64,000 nt of DNA from Rebecca billardiae RCC1528 (lineage: Eukaryota > Haptophyta): contig OZ251234.1 in the NCBI GenBank assembly GCA_965240325.2, positions 1,922,001 through 1,986,000 on the forward strand, read 5' to 3'. The notes below the pieces were generated by a model, which was given only the letters and a program-made list of their open reading frames with translations, was not told the origin of the DNA and made no database searches. The first letter of the stretch is position 1. Each line of letters opens with the position of its first letter. Made by a program: the position numbers and the translations under genes. Of the stretch, positions 19,601-28,758 are shown piece by piece.

Positions 19601-20767
19601 CGTCGCCGCGCCCGCGCTCGCGGCGCGCTCGGACGGTGCGCTCGCGCCCGCCCGCGCCCAGTCTCCCAGCCTGAGGCCAAACAGCCGCTGGGAGTGCAGC
19701 TGCTGGCTGCGCAGCAGGCCGAGCAGCGGGTCGCGCTCGCGCCCCGGCTGCAGCTCGGGGTGCACGCTCCTCCGCAGCGAGCCCGCCGCCACGCCGCACA
19801 GCAGCTCCTCCGCGAAGCGCGTCTTGGTCCAGTTGGCGCCAGCGTGCCGCGAGCTCGGCGCCAGCGGGCCTGGCGGCGCGCCCATCGCCTCGAGGAGGTC
19901 GACGACGTTGAGGCAGCCGGTGTCGGGGTGCGACGCCTCGCCAAGGGCGGAGAGCTCGAGCGCCACCATCGGCGCGACCACGCCCGCGCGGACCAGCGTC
20001 TGCACCGCCTCGCCCACCGTGCGCGTGAGCACGCGCGGCAGCGGCGGGCTCGGCGGCGCGGGCGGCGCGGGCGGCGGGTCGCCCGTGCCTCGGCGGCGCG
20101 CGTGGATGCCGGCGGGCGCGTCGTGCTCCTCGGCGCCCTCCTCGTCCGAGCTCGCCATCTCGACCGCCTCGACCAGCGTGCGCACGTACCGCGCGTACCG
20201 CTCCTCGTCCGCGCCCACCGGCTTGCCCTGGCTGGCGCGCACGCGCACGTGCACGTCGATGCGCCGGGCGCGCACGGACGTCCATGCGCGCGCAAACGGG
20301 CTCGCGGCGAAGGAGGTCGGCGGGGGCGCGTGGCCGGTGTCGTTGCGCAGCACGCGCACGATCCCGTGCAGGCACGTCATCGTCGCCTGGTGACCATCGT
20401 CGTCCGTGCCGATGCCGGGCTCGCGCGCCAGCCGCCAGAGGGAGTCGACGTGCAGCAGCACAAACCAGTCGCGCACGGCGACAGCCAAGCGACCGCCCGC
20501 GCCGCTCAGGAGCTTGGACAGGAGCTTCTCCATGCACGATGCGCGCACCAGCACCTTCCTGCTCAGCGGGAGCTCGGATGACCCCTCGGTCAAATCATGC
20601 ATCCCTCTCGCCTGCGCAAATGCGAAGAGCATTTCGTCGGGCATGACGGGCATGGCGAGGACGAGCTGGTCGACCTGGGACCAGAGCGCCTGCACCTGCG
20701 GCGGCGCATACTCCTCGAGGGTCTCCGCAGCCTTGAAGTCCAGATCGTCGTCGATGAGCGCCGCCAT
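16646..20767 (-). CDS. Large MYND-type zinc finger protein
   Basis: One uninterrupted frame encodes 1,373 residues from the ATG reading MAALIDDDLDFKAAETLEEY. Near the C-terminus, residues about 1297-1339 form a MYND finger: CTHC, then CGGC, FCGAAC and HKREC, the Cys/His spacing of this protein-interaction zinc fold. The very end is acidic and Gly/Asp-rich. The rest is alpha-helical in appearance, with Leu/Ala-rich stretches such as ALEALGPCNNWPHAARALRA that suggest ARM/HEAT-type repeats, broken by Ala/Pro-rich loops. No SET domain motifs are visible, so this is not a SMYD methyltransferase. MYND proteins with helical repeats often act as adaptors. The partner is unknown. It lacks introns despite 4.1 kb. 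Confidence 0.85.
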   Translation of the reverse strand: MAALIDDDLDFKAAETLEEYAPPQVQALWSQVDQLVLAMPVMPDEMLFAFAQARGMHDLTEGSSELPLSRKVLVRASCMEKLLSKLLSGAGGRLAVAVRDWFVLLHVDSLWRLAREPGIGTDDDGHQATMTCLHGIVRVLRNDTGHAPPPTSFAASPFARAWTSVRARRIDVHVRVRASQGKPVGADEERYARYVRTLVEAVEMASSDEEGAEEHDAPAGIHARRRGTGDPPPAPPAPPSPPLPRVLTRTVGEAVQTLVRAGVVAPMVALELSALGEASHPDTGCLNVVDLLEAMGAPPGPLAPSSRHAGANWTKTRFAEELLCGVAAGSLRRSVHPELQPGRERDPLLGLLRSQQLHSQRLFGLRLGDWARAGASAPSERAASAGAATPSAPPGTSAAEEAASSGTPPAAGTGPLSLGVPPPLARAIRRLDGQPLSRAGAPLEPAAEAERLRVIVFIATKLASTATRVCAQLEAIRAGAAGATSPAQQGAWRAKIDKALRGLSDGLCTRGPWHARLAGFELIALSTWEVPGLRVSSARELMHRLAIPVLVGSPKLWPELAESLLDEDEARAIGGALGSLPGGAGDTFMCPYFDDSLRVLGWGAQVRRSCTSGELVGQDLRRAPASTRRASGLKSRSRQQSAAAHGGAGAAAPADADADAAVSPLAPPSRPGAADKLGLWESLRAALQKVSDPDDELELHARELVVGRAGLPLALQTLLELRAAFEATAEADAEVERLWERRGAAFCAARRAFGLLEQLVTFDSGFEGCGWDAMHSRKQRRERTSEADRDGGPPFLEGRALVKAIGEIAIPAAAEPAEPADPPAERDPAAGFVSGGMAEPAAGGGPAPIPDGLRAAALRLLHKLSRAVFEDVRIDGRPLSRAAEPLGALLMRRGYVRALLDGACASAAALGAAETPSHAPPPPAAAAAAAAASAPLPASADDHLLELRILASLCRLEDGRELLLHEQRQREGGAAEGGLLGCLAALCAPSLRGAPLTRAEEGWGASALVLLSRCAPHPAWRERLGGSARGAPLEDLAVVFARRVWATHAHTLTWGGWADLRAPLAPKLRRIRPVSRRHGVGALTAALISAGARTRGLLCPPSRAKDERGRSCLDPADAPDPAAPIPLLGCAPALELAAACVDCPHERVRIAALEALGPCNNWPHAARALRAALGLERSAALVRTLASLGGDCFAALAPGYTDEEEDARAVAELELRGGERVRHAARGLWRALLGHDGWADALAAARADWAKPETFNEDLARASKDVQVAREPPGAAECWNDARSSGPVFGGGILRRCTHCAAPEAKPGALKACGGCKTAKFCGAACLRAAWKAGHKRECARLAAAARAGGGGGDGDDDGVDGDRENDDARANV

Positions 20768-21627
20768 ACCTGTGCCGCTGCGATTGCAGCTCGTCCTCGC
20801 GGCTGCGTGTCGATCGGGCCGAGGAGTCGGCAGTCGCGCCTCGCGAGCGCGCCGGGCAGACCGTTGGCCGCCTTTACGGTATTCAATCGATCTCGAGGCA
20901 GTGCGCAGGGACCGAGCTGATCAAGATCGAGGCGACCTTTTGAATGAATCCGGTTGGGACTTTCAGCCGGCTTGGCTCTTCCCTGGTGCGGTGGGTCCAC
21001 TAGTGCGATGGCGCTTCGAACCCGCGGCCCGCGAGCACCTCGAGACGAGGGCCTTCTCGCACCGAGCCCGACGCGCGCCGGTGATCGCGCGTTAGGCAGC
21101 TGCAGTGCGCAGCACGTGATATAGTGGCTGGTGCGATCGCTCGCCGTGCAAGACGGGCGAGGACTGCTCCGGGTCGCACGACCGTTGCGACGCGCCGAAT
21201 GTACAGTCTCAAAAGTCAAAACAGGTCGATTTCGGACTCCGTTCGACCTGCACGCGAGACGACGAGGGGAGCGATCGCGAATCGGGCGAACATGCCCCTC
21301 GGCAATCCTCACGTGATAAGACGTTACTGACTCATCGACAGATCTCTCGGCTGACTGCTAGAGGCGGAGATGACGTCGTGTCGTTGGCGGTCAGCCCTGA
21401 CTTTCCGCCGCGCCGCGAAGCGTCGCGCGCTCCGACTACTCTCCCCGAGCGTGCCTGCAGCGTCGGTCACTCCGGTGACGCCTCCGCACGCACAGGCTCT
21501 CAGGTGCTCACTCGAGTCACTCGACACGATTCATGGTCAGCTAGATCATGATAAGCTGAGCCGGCCTGCCGCTGCGGCGGTGTGGCCAGGTTGCCACAGC
21601 CGCCAGGGGTGGCACCCTTCAGTCGTC
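20768..21627. other. Intergenic stretch upstream of the MYND gene
   Basis: The first 240 bases should contain the MYND gene promoter. A copy of the dispersed repeat listed at 21004 fills much of the rest. Beyond 21311 I see no gene. Confidence 0.4.
21004..21311 (+). repeat. Dispersed repeat R3, copy 1 (diverged)
   Basis: Shares an ordered set of phrases with three other copies in the window (39480, 46852 and, inverted, 61952): GTGCGATGGCGCTTC, CACCGAGCCCGACGCGCG, GGGCGAGGAC, CGTTCGACCTGCACGCGAGA and GCGAATCGGGCGAA. This copy has the most substitutions. It probably belongs to a non-autonomous mobile element. Confidence 0.75.
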
Positions 21628-22755
21628 TCATGGCGGCCGGACGAGCGGGAACTTGATGGACGCGCGAGAGCATCGGGTGTAGGCGCGCCGGGCGAGTGCG
21701 TAGATGGCATTGTCTTTGGATGCCCATCCTCCAGCTCTGAGTCCTCGGCAGCCAGCAGCCGCGCCGGGCGGCGGCGCGACGGGCTCATCATCAGCTCGGC
21801 CGCCATCGCATCGGAGAGCGCCTTGCCAAAGGGCGTCCGGGCCGTTCTCCGCGTCGAAACGTGCCCAGTGCGCAGGCGTCCGCGGGTCAAACGCGTCTGG
21901 GTAGCTCGTCCTGAGCGCCTGATACGCGGGCACGAGAGGCCCGCGGCCGCGAATCAGGAAGTTGTTGGACCTGTGCGGGTACGAAGATACGAAGCAGCGG
22001 TGAATCCCGCGCCAGCGCGGGGCGAGGGCGAGAGGCGCGCGGCGAGGATGGCCAGCTTGACGTTATCCGGCTGCTCGACGTATACGATCGCGTCGAAGAG
22101 CTTGAGCAGGCCCTGCGCCTGCTCAAGCTGCGCCGTCGTCACGCCGCCGACCACCGCCTCCCGCGTCCGCCCGAGCATCGAGCGCACGTAATAGTTCGGC
22201 CACGCGATCGCTCGGAACCGCCCGCCCTGCCGCTTATTGGGCGCTGTCGTGTAGCGGCTCACGTTGTGGTTGTGCACGCATCTCTTGAAGTCGTCGAGGC
22301 GCCTGCGCTTGCAACGGATCTCCAGCTCGCGCTCGTACTGGCTCGCCCATCGCTCAAACGGCCGGCGGAGCGAGGCGACGACTGCGGTCACGCACGTGAG
22401 CGCTGCCGTGATGTGTGGCGTCGGGAAGCTCTCCTCATATGAGCTGGCCCGAGCTGTTAGCAAGCTGCAGCGCCTCGATGACCGGCGCGATGGCGGCCGT
22501 CCAGTTTGCACTGTAGTCGGTGATCTGCCCCCCGCCACTGGAATACGTACTGGATGTCACGCCAAACAGCGTGCGCAGTGCGCACCGGGAGGCTGCTCCG
22601 CCGTCTGACCTAAGACCTTCCACTAGTTCCAGCCCGCGCCGACGAGGTACGACTTGAGAATGAGAGACGTGCCGCCCGCCTTGTGAAAGTGCATGTGCGT
22701 GACGCCCAGCATGCGCCAGTTGCCGTGCTGAAGATGCGCGGCCTGTGCGGCAGCC
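21628..22755 (-). pseudogene. Disrupted carbohydrate-type sulfotransferase
   Basis: Three minus-strand pieces in different frames look like parts of one PAPS-dependent sulfotransferase. The first (22755-22620) has THMHFHKAGGTSLILKSYL, the 5'-phosphosulfate loop, and then hits TAG. The second (about 22450-22030) has VVASLRRPFERWASQYERE, the 3'-phosphate motif, and NYYVRSMLG, typical of Golgi sulfotransferases. The third (about 22050-21730) has RSNNFLIRGRGPLVPAYQAL and continues in another frame. Clear GT-AG junctions joining them are not evident, so frameshift decay is my first reading. Unrecognised introns remain possible. Confidence 0.5.
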
Positions 22756-23121
22756 AGCACTGAGCAGGATGAGGAAGGATCGCCCGCCGCGAGCGAGCGA
22801 CGGCTGATGCCGCCCGAGGCCGTGCGAAGCAGTTTGGAATAAATTGATATTTGATGGCACCGTCACCGTGACCGCGCACGCACGCGGTTCTTGCGCACGC
22901 GACGGCCTTCGCCTTCGGCCTTCGGTCAGTTCAATTTGCCTTATTTTTAAAACCGTTAATGGTTCAAACCCAAAGCACAACCGCCACAGACACAGCGGTC
23001 CGACTGCGCCGCCGACCGGTCGAGGAAAGAGGAAACGACTCTGAACTCGGAAGTTCGCGAGACGCGCCGCCACTGAGGGCCACTCCATCGCCGGGCGAGG
23101 CGCGCGCCCGCCGCGCAAGCG
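22756..23121. other. Intergenic stretch
   Basis: No gene seen. An AT-richer tract (about 22835-22960) separates the decayed sulfotransferase from the 3' end of the ribosomal protein gene. It should hold the uL2m terminator or polyadenylation region, but I see no AATAAA. Confidence 0.4.
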
Positions 23122-24899
23122 CTAGCGCCGCGGGCGCATGTGCTTGCCCGGCGGTCGGCGGCGCACGATCATGCAGTTGGACCACTTCTTGGGCTTGCGC
23201 GTCTTGTACCCACCCTTGGTCGGCAGCCCCCACGGAGTCACGCCCGGCCGGCCGCCAGAGGTCTTGCCGTTGCCTGCGCGCCCAGGGGCGGGGAGCAGGC
23301 GCGGTGTCACGGGAGCGCTCGCGCGGGTCCCGGGGACGGCCCCTCGGCCACGCAGGCGCGCGCGCGCAGCGAGCCGTGCGTCCCGTCCCCACCGCGCTGC
23401 CTCTGCGCGCCATCCCACCCGCCGCCGCCCGTGCCAGCCAGCCGCCCGGAGGATCAGAAAGAGAGTTGTATAAATCATCGCGACACTCCTGAACACGGAC
23501 CAAGATGTTTATCCACATTTCCTCCGGCTGCTGCGGCGTGGCGAAGGGCGCGCGCCCGCCTCCCCTCCCGCCCGCCCGCCCGGCCGACGCGCGCGCGGGG
23601 AGTGCTGCGTGCTGTGCGCCCCATATCTATCCGGCGGCACAGCCTCGAGGCCGGCCGGTCGCGTGAAGGCGCGCCGGAGCGGCCGGTGGCGCGCCCCGGC
23701 TGCTGGCTGTGCGGACGCTTACGCGCCCCAGCCCTGGGCGCTCGGAGAGCCGGGGCGGGAGTGGGCGGTGCGCGGTGTGCGCACGCCCCCGTCCATGCGT
23801 GCGACGCGCCGCCTCCCCCGCCACCACCCCGTGCACCCGCGCGCCCGGTGCAGCACGCCTGGCGTGGGAGTGGGGGGCTCCGCCCCGCGCGGCCTCGCGC
23901 GGCGGCGCGCGGCAGCGTAGCGCGGCGCGAGGTGGGCCCGGGGCGCGCGGCGCGCGCGCGCGCGCACGCACCGCCTCCGTGCGGGTGGTCGACCGGGTTC
24001 ATCGCCACGCCGCGGACATGGGGCCTTCGGCCGATCCACCTCGCTGCGCCCGCCTTGCCCAGCTTGCGATGCTTGTGCACCGGGTTCGACACGCGGCCGA
24101 TCGTCGCCCTGCAGCTCGAGAGCACGCGCCTCTGCTCGCCGGACGGCAGCCGCAGCAATGAGTAGCGGCCGTTCTCCTCGTGCGCGATGACGGAGGCGGA
24201 GGTGCCCGCGCCGCGGACGAGCTGGCCGCCGCGGCCGGGGTACAGCTCGATGTTGTGCACCGCCACGCCCGTCGGCATCTGCGCCAGCGGCAGCGAGTTC
24301 CCCGGCGCGATGTCGGTGCGATCGGGGTCGCAGCTCGCGATGATCGTCTGCCCGACGGTGAGCGCGTCCGGCGCGAGGATGTACGACGGCGTGAGGTCGG
24401 GGTAGCGCACGAGGGCGATGAAGCTCGAGCGGTTCGGGTCGTACTCCAGCCGCTCGACCGTCGCCGGCTCGTCCAGCCGATCGCGCTTGAAGTCGATCAG
24501 CCGGTATTTGCGCTTGTTGCCGCCGCCGCGGTGCCACGTGCAGATGCGCCCATAGTTGTTGCGCCCGCCCGACTTGACGAGGCCGACGGTGAGCGACTTA
24601 AGCGGCGCGCCCTTCCACAGGTGCGACTTGTCGACCGTCACCCTGTGCCTCCGGCCCGGGGTGATCGGCTTGTACCGCTTCAACCCGTCGTACCCGCGCG
24701 GCCGCTGCTCGACTTGTCGGAGCGGCGCGATCGACGGCACGATGGAGCCCGGCGCGGCGGCGCTCGACTCGGTGGAGAGCCAGCGGGCGCGTGGGGCCGG
24801 CGGGCCGGCGGGCGCGCGCGAGCGCGGCGCTGCCGACGCGACCGCGCCGCGGGCGAGCCCCACAGGGCGCGCCAAGGCGAGCCTCGCCGCGCCCCACAT
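23122..24899 (-). CDS. MRPL2: Mitochondrial large-subunit ribosomal protein uL2m
   Basis: Two exons, 24899-23972 and 23273-23122, encode about 359 residues. The 697-nt intron begins GTGCGT and ends GCGCAG, and the join restores HPHGGG followed by [19 protein letters not shown], the universal C-terminal block of uL2. Other hallmarks are [48 protein letters not shown] and [19 protein letters not shown], the last being the loop that reaches the peptidyl transferase centre. The first 45 residues are rich in Arg, Ala and Ser, lack acids and end in a RWLSTES-type site, as in mitochondrial presequences, so the protein is inferred to act in the mitochondrial ribosome. It is divergent from the F-box/E2 gene, 144 bases away. 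Confidence 0.94.
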
Positions 24900-25043
24900 C
24901 AAGCTCGCCAGCGCCGCAAGCAATCGCGGGCTCGTGCCGCACTCTCGTCCGGACGACCGCCGATCGCTCGTCCGGACTGGGCTGACGTCGGGTCGTCGTT
25001 TGCACTCGATCGATTTCAAACACGCGTGGCGGGACGCGGGACG
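24900..25043. promoter_or_regulatory. Short divergent upstream region
   Basis: Only 144 bases lie between the start codons of uL2m and the F-box/E2-like gene, so their promoters must overlap. No TATA box is visible. Confidence 0.5.
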
Positions 25044-26168
25044 ATGACGCCTGGCGAGGCGGAGGCTCTTGGGGCCGACGGAGAGCCCGTCGCCACGCTC
25101 GCCTCGCTCGATGACGCTCTGATCAGTACCATCGCCACCTTCATGCGCCCGGAGGCGATCGCGCACGTGGCGGCGTGCTCGAAGCCGCTCAGACGCGTGT
25201 GCGCTGACGATGCTCTGTGGAGCGGCCTGCTCGAGCGCCACTTTGGGGCGGGCGCTGCCGCGGGCGCGGGGCAGATGGGCGCGCGGCTCGCGTTCGGCCG
25301 CGCCGTCGTCCTTCGCCGCTGGCACCTCGACGCGCGCACCCCCGCCGCCGACGCGGACACGCCGTCGACGCCCGAGAATCGTGCGGTCAACTTGCTCACG
25401 CGGCGCGTGCAGGCCATGCGCATGTCCCTCACGCCGGACGAGCGGAAGGCGCTGCGCCACCTCGACCTGAACATGGACGTGTGCTCGCCATCGCCGGCGA
25501 GGCCTCTGCGCGACGCCTCCTTCGACCACATCCTCCGCAAGCGCCTCGCGCGCGACCTGTTCGAGCTGGTCACGCGCCCCGCCGATGGTCTGACCGCCTT
25601 CCCGGCTTCGGAGGACATGCTGGAGTGGCACGCGACGGTGCCGGGGCGGGCGGGGTACGCGGACGAGGGGCGCACGTTCCAACTCGTCCTCCTCTTCGGC
25701 GCCGCCGCCGTGCGCGACGGCGGCGCCGCCTCCGGCGCGGAGGGCGCGGCGCTGCTGCCGCGCGTGCGCGTCGTGCACCCCGTCGCCCTCAGCCACGCCA
25801 ACGTGGCGCCCGACGGGCGCGTGTGCGAGGAGGCGCTGCGCTGCCGCTGCCGCGCGACGGACTCGGTGCGCGCGATCCTGCTGCGCGTGCAGCGGCTGCT
25901 CGACACGCCCCACTTCGGCGTGCCGCCTCTCAACGAGGACGCCACACTCGCCTGGCTCGAGGCCAGCGGGCGCGTCTCGATCGTCCCGGCGGCCGCAGCG
26001 CCGGCGGACGCGCCGGGCGCGCGCGAGCCGGGCAAGGGCGGCGGCGGTGCGGACGCCGTAATGGCAGGGCTCGACGCAGGCGGCGCTGGCGGGGTGTTGC
26101 GCGCGTCCAGGGGGAGCGGCGGGCTTGGCGGTAGCCCGTCGCTCCTGTACCGCCAGCCCACGGCTTGA
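25044..26168 (+). CDS. F-box protein fused to an E2 (UBC)-like domain
   Basis: A single frame of 374 residues. Residues about 20-67 (SLDDALISTIATFMRPEAIA through DDALWSGLLERHFG) match the F-box pattern that docks on Skp1 in SCF ligases. Residues about 163-310 look like a ubiquitin-conjugating fold: RKRLARDLFELV as first helix, a sheet region, then HANVAPDGRVCEEAL. In E2 enzymes the HPN motif precedes the catalytic Cys so that Asn and Cys are eight residues apart. Here Asn253 and Cys261 keep that spacing, with Pro replaced by Ala. The following helix AILLRVQRLL and PPLNEDATLAWL also fit UBC. The C-terminal 65 residues are low complexity. An F-box joined to an E2-like domain is unusual. Activity is inference. 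Confidence 0.78.
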   Translation: MTPGEAEALGADGEPVATLASLDDALISTIATFMRPEAIAHVAACSKPLRRVCADDALWSGLLERHFGAGAAAGAGQMGARLAFGRAVVLRRWHLDARTPAADADTPSTPENRAVNLLTRRVQAMRMSLTPDERKALRHLDLNMDVCSPSPARPLRDASFDHILRKRLARDLFELVTRPADGLTAFPASEDMLEWHATVPGRAGYADEGRTFQLVLLFGAAAVRDGGAASGAEGAALLPRVRVVHPVALSHANVAPDGRVCEEALRCRCRATDSVRAILLRVQRLLDTPHFGVPPLNEDATLAWLEASGRVSIVPAAAAPADAPGAREPGKGGGGADAVMAGLDAGGAGGVLRASRGSGGLGGSPSLLYRQPTA

Positions 26169-26654
26169 CCGCCGTGACCCGCAGGCAGCTGCTGCTGCCG
26201 TGCTGGCGGGCGGGCACTCGGCTGACTTCTCACTCTCAGTCTACGGGCCTCGGGCCTCGGCGGCGCGCGGCCCGCGCCGCCTGCACGCTGGCGCTGCGGC
26301 ATACGATACGCAGCCTGGACCGTGTAAGTGTTCGAAGTCGGATGGCGCTGTGAGTAGATCGAACTTCGAACTGCGGTCGATACTCGATAGACGATAGCCG
26401 TCGTATTCGTAATAGGCTTATAAAATTAAATAGGTATATATAAATAGTCTGAACTAAGCCAGTAAGTAGTGAGTAAGACTCGATACTACTGAACTACATC
26501 ATCGTCATCTTCGCGTTTATATACATCGTCATCCGCGGTTATACATATCGTCATCGCGGCATCGCCTTGTCGGTTCAAGCCTTGCGGCGCCGGCTTGCCC
26601 CGTGCCCGTTCATTCCGTTCAACTATACTTCAAGGCTCGTCTAGCTTCGCGTCG
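26169..26654. other. Convergent intergenic stretch
   Basis: Lies between two gene 3' ends. From about 26390 it is AT-rich, with ATAATAGG- and TATATAAA-like phrases and two CATCGTCATC repeats near 26495-26560. No gene seen. It probably holds both polyadenylation regions. Confidence 0.4.
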
Positions 26655-27413
26655 TCATCCGCGAACGAGATACGTGTCTACGAGCGGGATGCAGGGCAGC
26701 ACGAAAATCGAGGCGATCCATGTGTACTGCTTGACGTGTGGCGGCAATGCCGTCCCTTTGATGATCGCCGGAATGAAGACGAACATCTGTGCGGCGGATG
26801 CGACCGACACCGTGTCCAGCACAGTCTTGCGCCGCAGCACACGCGATGCGCGTGTCTTTGGTGTTGCCGAGTACAGGAGATGCCCCAAGTACATGCATTG
26901 CATCGCGGCGAAGGCAACCGCGAGGTACCCAAAGAGGTTGCCCAGGCCGACAAGGTGAAGCTGGAGCTTGCCGTATCGGCTGCCGTAGAAACTGTACAAC
27001 ATGTGGTGCAGCCCAATCATGAAGTGGAATGAGCCGTACACATTTGCCATCAGCGCGCCGCGTTTGCCCATGACCACTGTCGGGGCGTCCGACTTCTGTT
27101 TCTGCTTCTTCTGAGAGACGAAACTAGCGCTAAGGAACCAGCCAGCCAGCTGCGCGATCGTGCCGAATATGCCGTACATGCAGAGGTACAGCAGCCGGTA
27201 CGTCGACTCATCCGACGCGGGTGATCCGTCGGCGCCCGTGCCACGCCGCGGGTAGTACGAATCTGGGGTGCCCTTGAACATCTCCTTGATGGCGGGCCCA
27301 ACGACAGGGATTGCACCACATCCTACCGACGTGTGCACGAGCGAGAACAACGCGACGCACAGCGCGCCAGCGGCCATAGGCCGCTCGACTAGGCCCCACG
27401 CGTGGGAAGGCAT
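26655..27413 (-). CDS. Multi-pass membrane protein, unassigned
   Basis: The chosen ATG gives MPSHAWGLVERPMAAGALCV and 252 residues. The frame is open further upstream, but that part is Arg-rich and reads into a repeat. I count five or six hydrophobic stretches, including ALCVALFSLVHTSVGCGAI, YGIFGTIAQLAGWFLSASFV, LMANVYGSFHFMIGLHHML, LVGLGNLFGYLAVAFAAM and YTWIASIFVLPCIPL. A Lys/Gln-rich cytosolic-type loop (SQKKQKQKS) separates the second and third. Codon third positions are less GC-rich than in neighbouring genes. I do not recognise the family. It may be lineage-specific. Confidence 0.65.
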   Translation of the reverse strand: MPSHAWGLVERPMAAGALCVALFSLVHTSVGCGAIPVVGPAIKEMFKGTPDSYYPRRGTGADGSPASDESTYRLLYLCMYGIFGTIAQLAGWFLSASFVSQKKQKQKSDAPTVVMGKRGALMANVYGSFHFMIGLHHMLYSFYGSRYGKLQLHLVGLGNLFGYLAVAFAAMQCMYLGHLLYSATPKTRASRVLRRKTVLDTVSVASAAQMFVFIPAIIKGTALPPHVKQYTWIASIFVLPCIPLVDTYLVRG

Positions 27414-27699
27414 CTTGCGCTCGCCAGCCGAAACTCGAAAGTGCTTTCGCCCGCCCGGGCCGCCGGGCGGGCGAGTGCACATGGTCTTCGCCCCCGGCGG
27501 CGAGGGCGCGCGGGGGCGCTGGCTCGCGATCCGAAGGGCAGTCGCTCGCGACCTCGCTTGGGCGGCGGCAGGGGCGCTGTAGCATGGCGTTTGCCATCCG
27601 CGCGGCTGCGTGCGATCGCGCGGTCCCGTTCGTCGCCACGTCGCGCGCGACCGTTCACGCCACGGCCTCATGCTGCACTGCGTGCACGCCTTGCAAGCG

Positions 27700-28018
27700 C
27701 ACGGCCGCGGAGAGCCCAGAAAGGCCGTCACGCGCGTGACTTCTGCGTGGGATAGGCGGCACTGAGATCAATGCCGTCATGCGCAAGCGCGTTGATGAGT
27801 GTCTCCAACATTCAGACCACTCCCTACTGCTGCAAGATGAGTCCTCGTCCGTGCCCACACGGTCCTGACAAGTTGTGGACAGCGCAGCAGCCGTCTGTGA
27901 CCCTCATGGCCACCTCGTGGGCTAGTGCGTGCCTCCGGGAGCCCACATACTCTCCGTACCGCCTATCCCACGCAGAAGTCACGCGCGTGACGGCCTTTCT
28001 GGGCTCTCCGCGGCCGTG
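27700..28018. mobile_element. 319-bp unit with perfect 60-bp terminal inverted repeats
   Basis: Bases 27700-27759 and 27959-28018 are exact reverse complements over 60 positions, around a 199-bp core. The arms begin CACGGCCGCGGAGAGC. The core, read on the minus strand, contains protein-like stretches (HEVAMRVTDGCCAVHN and LETLINALAHDGIDL) interrupted by stops. I see no clear target duplication. It looks like a small non-autonomous DNA element or a recent inverted duplication. Confidence 0.8.
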
Positions 28019-28732
28019 TAAGCCCCTTGATGACTGTAATCAAGGGAGATAGCCGTAAACGACGGGTCGGACAAACCAACGCGGGTGGGTCGCGAGACTC
28101 AGACGACATGTCTGTCCAACGACCAAGGGGCGTACAAAATACTAGAGAGTGAGCTGCAGCCACCGCTGCACGCCGGCGGCAGCTTCACGACCACCCTCAG
28201 ACGTTGATAGCGGACGCGGTGCGGACAGCGCGCTGCACACTCGGCACTCGCTGCAGACGACGACCGTGCGAACGTGCCAGCCGTGAGGACTTATTGAAAT
28301 GAACTCAGATGGTTAGCTGGCAGCCGGCGTCAAGACAGCTGCCGCTGGTCGTCATTCGTCAAGGTAGCTGCTGCCGGCTACTTGTGTACTAGGGCACTGT
28401 ATGACTACTAACTAGCATTCGGCTCATTGACATCAAATTCAATGCTCATCATTCTGACACAAGTAGCCGTCCTGTATACCTGTACGTCGTTAATAAATCA
28501 TAGACGAATGACGGTATGCTTTCGGCTCCAGTAATATTGTCGGTCAGGGCGGTCTGTCGTCGTCGTATTAGACGCGTAGTATATGTCGTTAATATATATA
28601 TATGAAATAATATATTCGCCCTCTTCATGCCTTTTAAACAGCAATATCTTTAATAACTTTTCCCGCGGCGACCGAAGTCATCAGCAGGGCTGGGAGTTCG
28701 TGATCACGTGAGCGTGATATCACGGCGTGATC

Positions 28733-28758
28733 ACGTCACGTGACGCGTCACGTGACGT
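28733..28758. promoter_or_regulatory. 26-bp perfect palindrome with CACGTG and TGACGTCA cores
   Basis: The central 20 bases are TCACGTGACGCGTCACGTGA and the symmetry runs three bases further on each side. Neighbouring bases add TGATCACGTGA and GTGATATCACG. CACGTG is an E-box/G-box core and TGACGTCA a bZIP site. The nearest gene starts are far away, so any regulatory role is speculative. Confidence 0.4.

Noticed and set aside
16502-20581. A 1,359-residue plus-strand frame opposite the MYND gene
   Set aside because: It is Arg/Ala-rich antisense sequence. The minus strand carries the recognisable MYND finger and balanced composition.
24180-25043. Upstream extension of the F-box/E2 frame by 288 residues
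   Set aside because: This part is antisense to the uL2m first exon and is Arg-rich. The ATG at 25044 gives the F-box directly.
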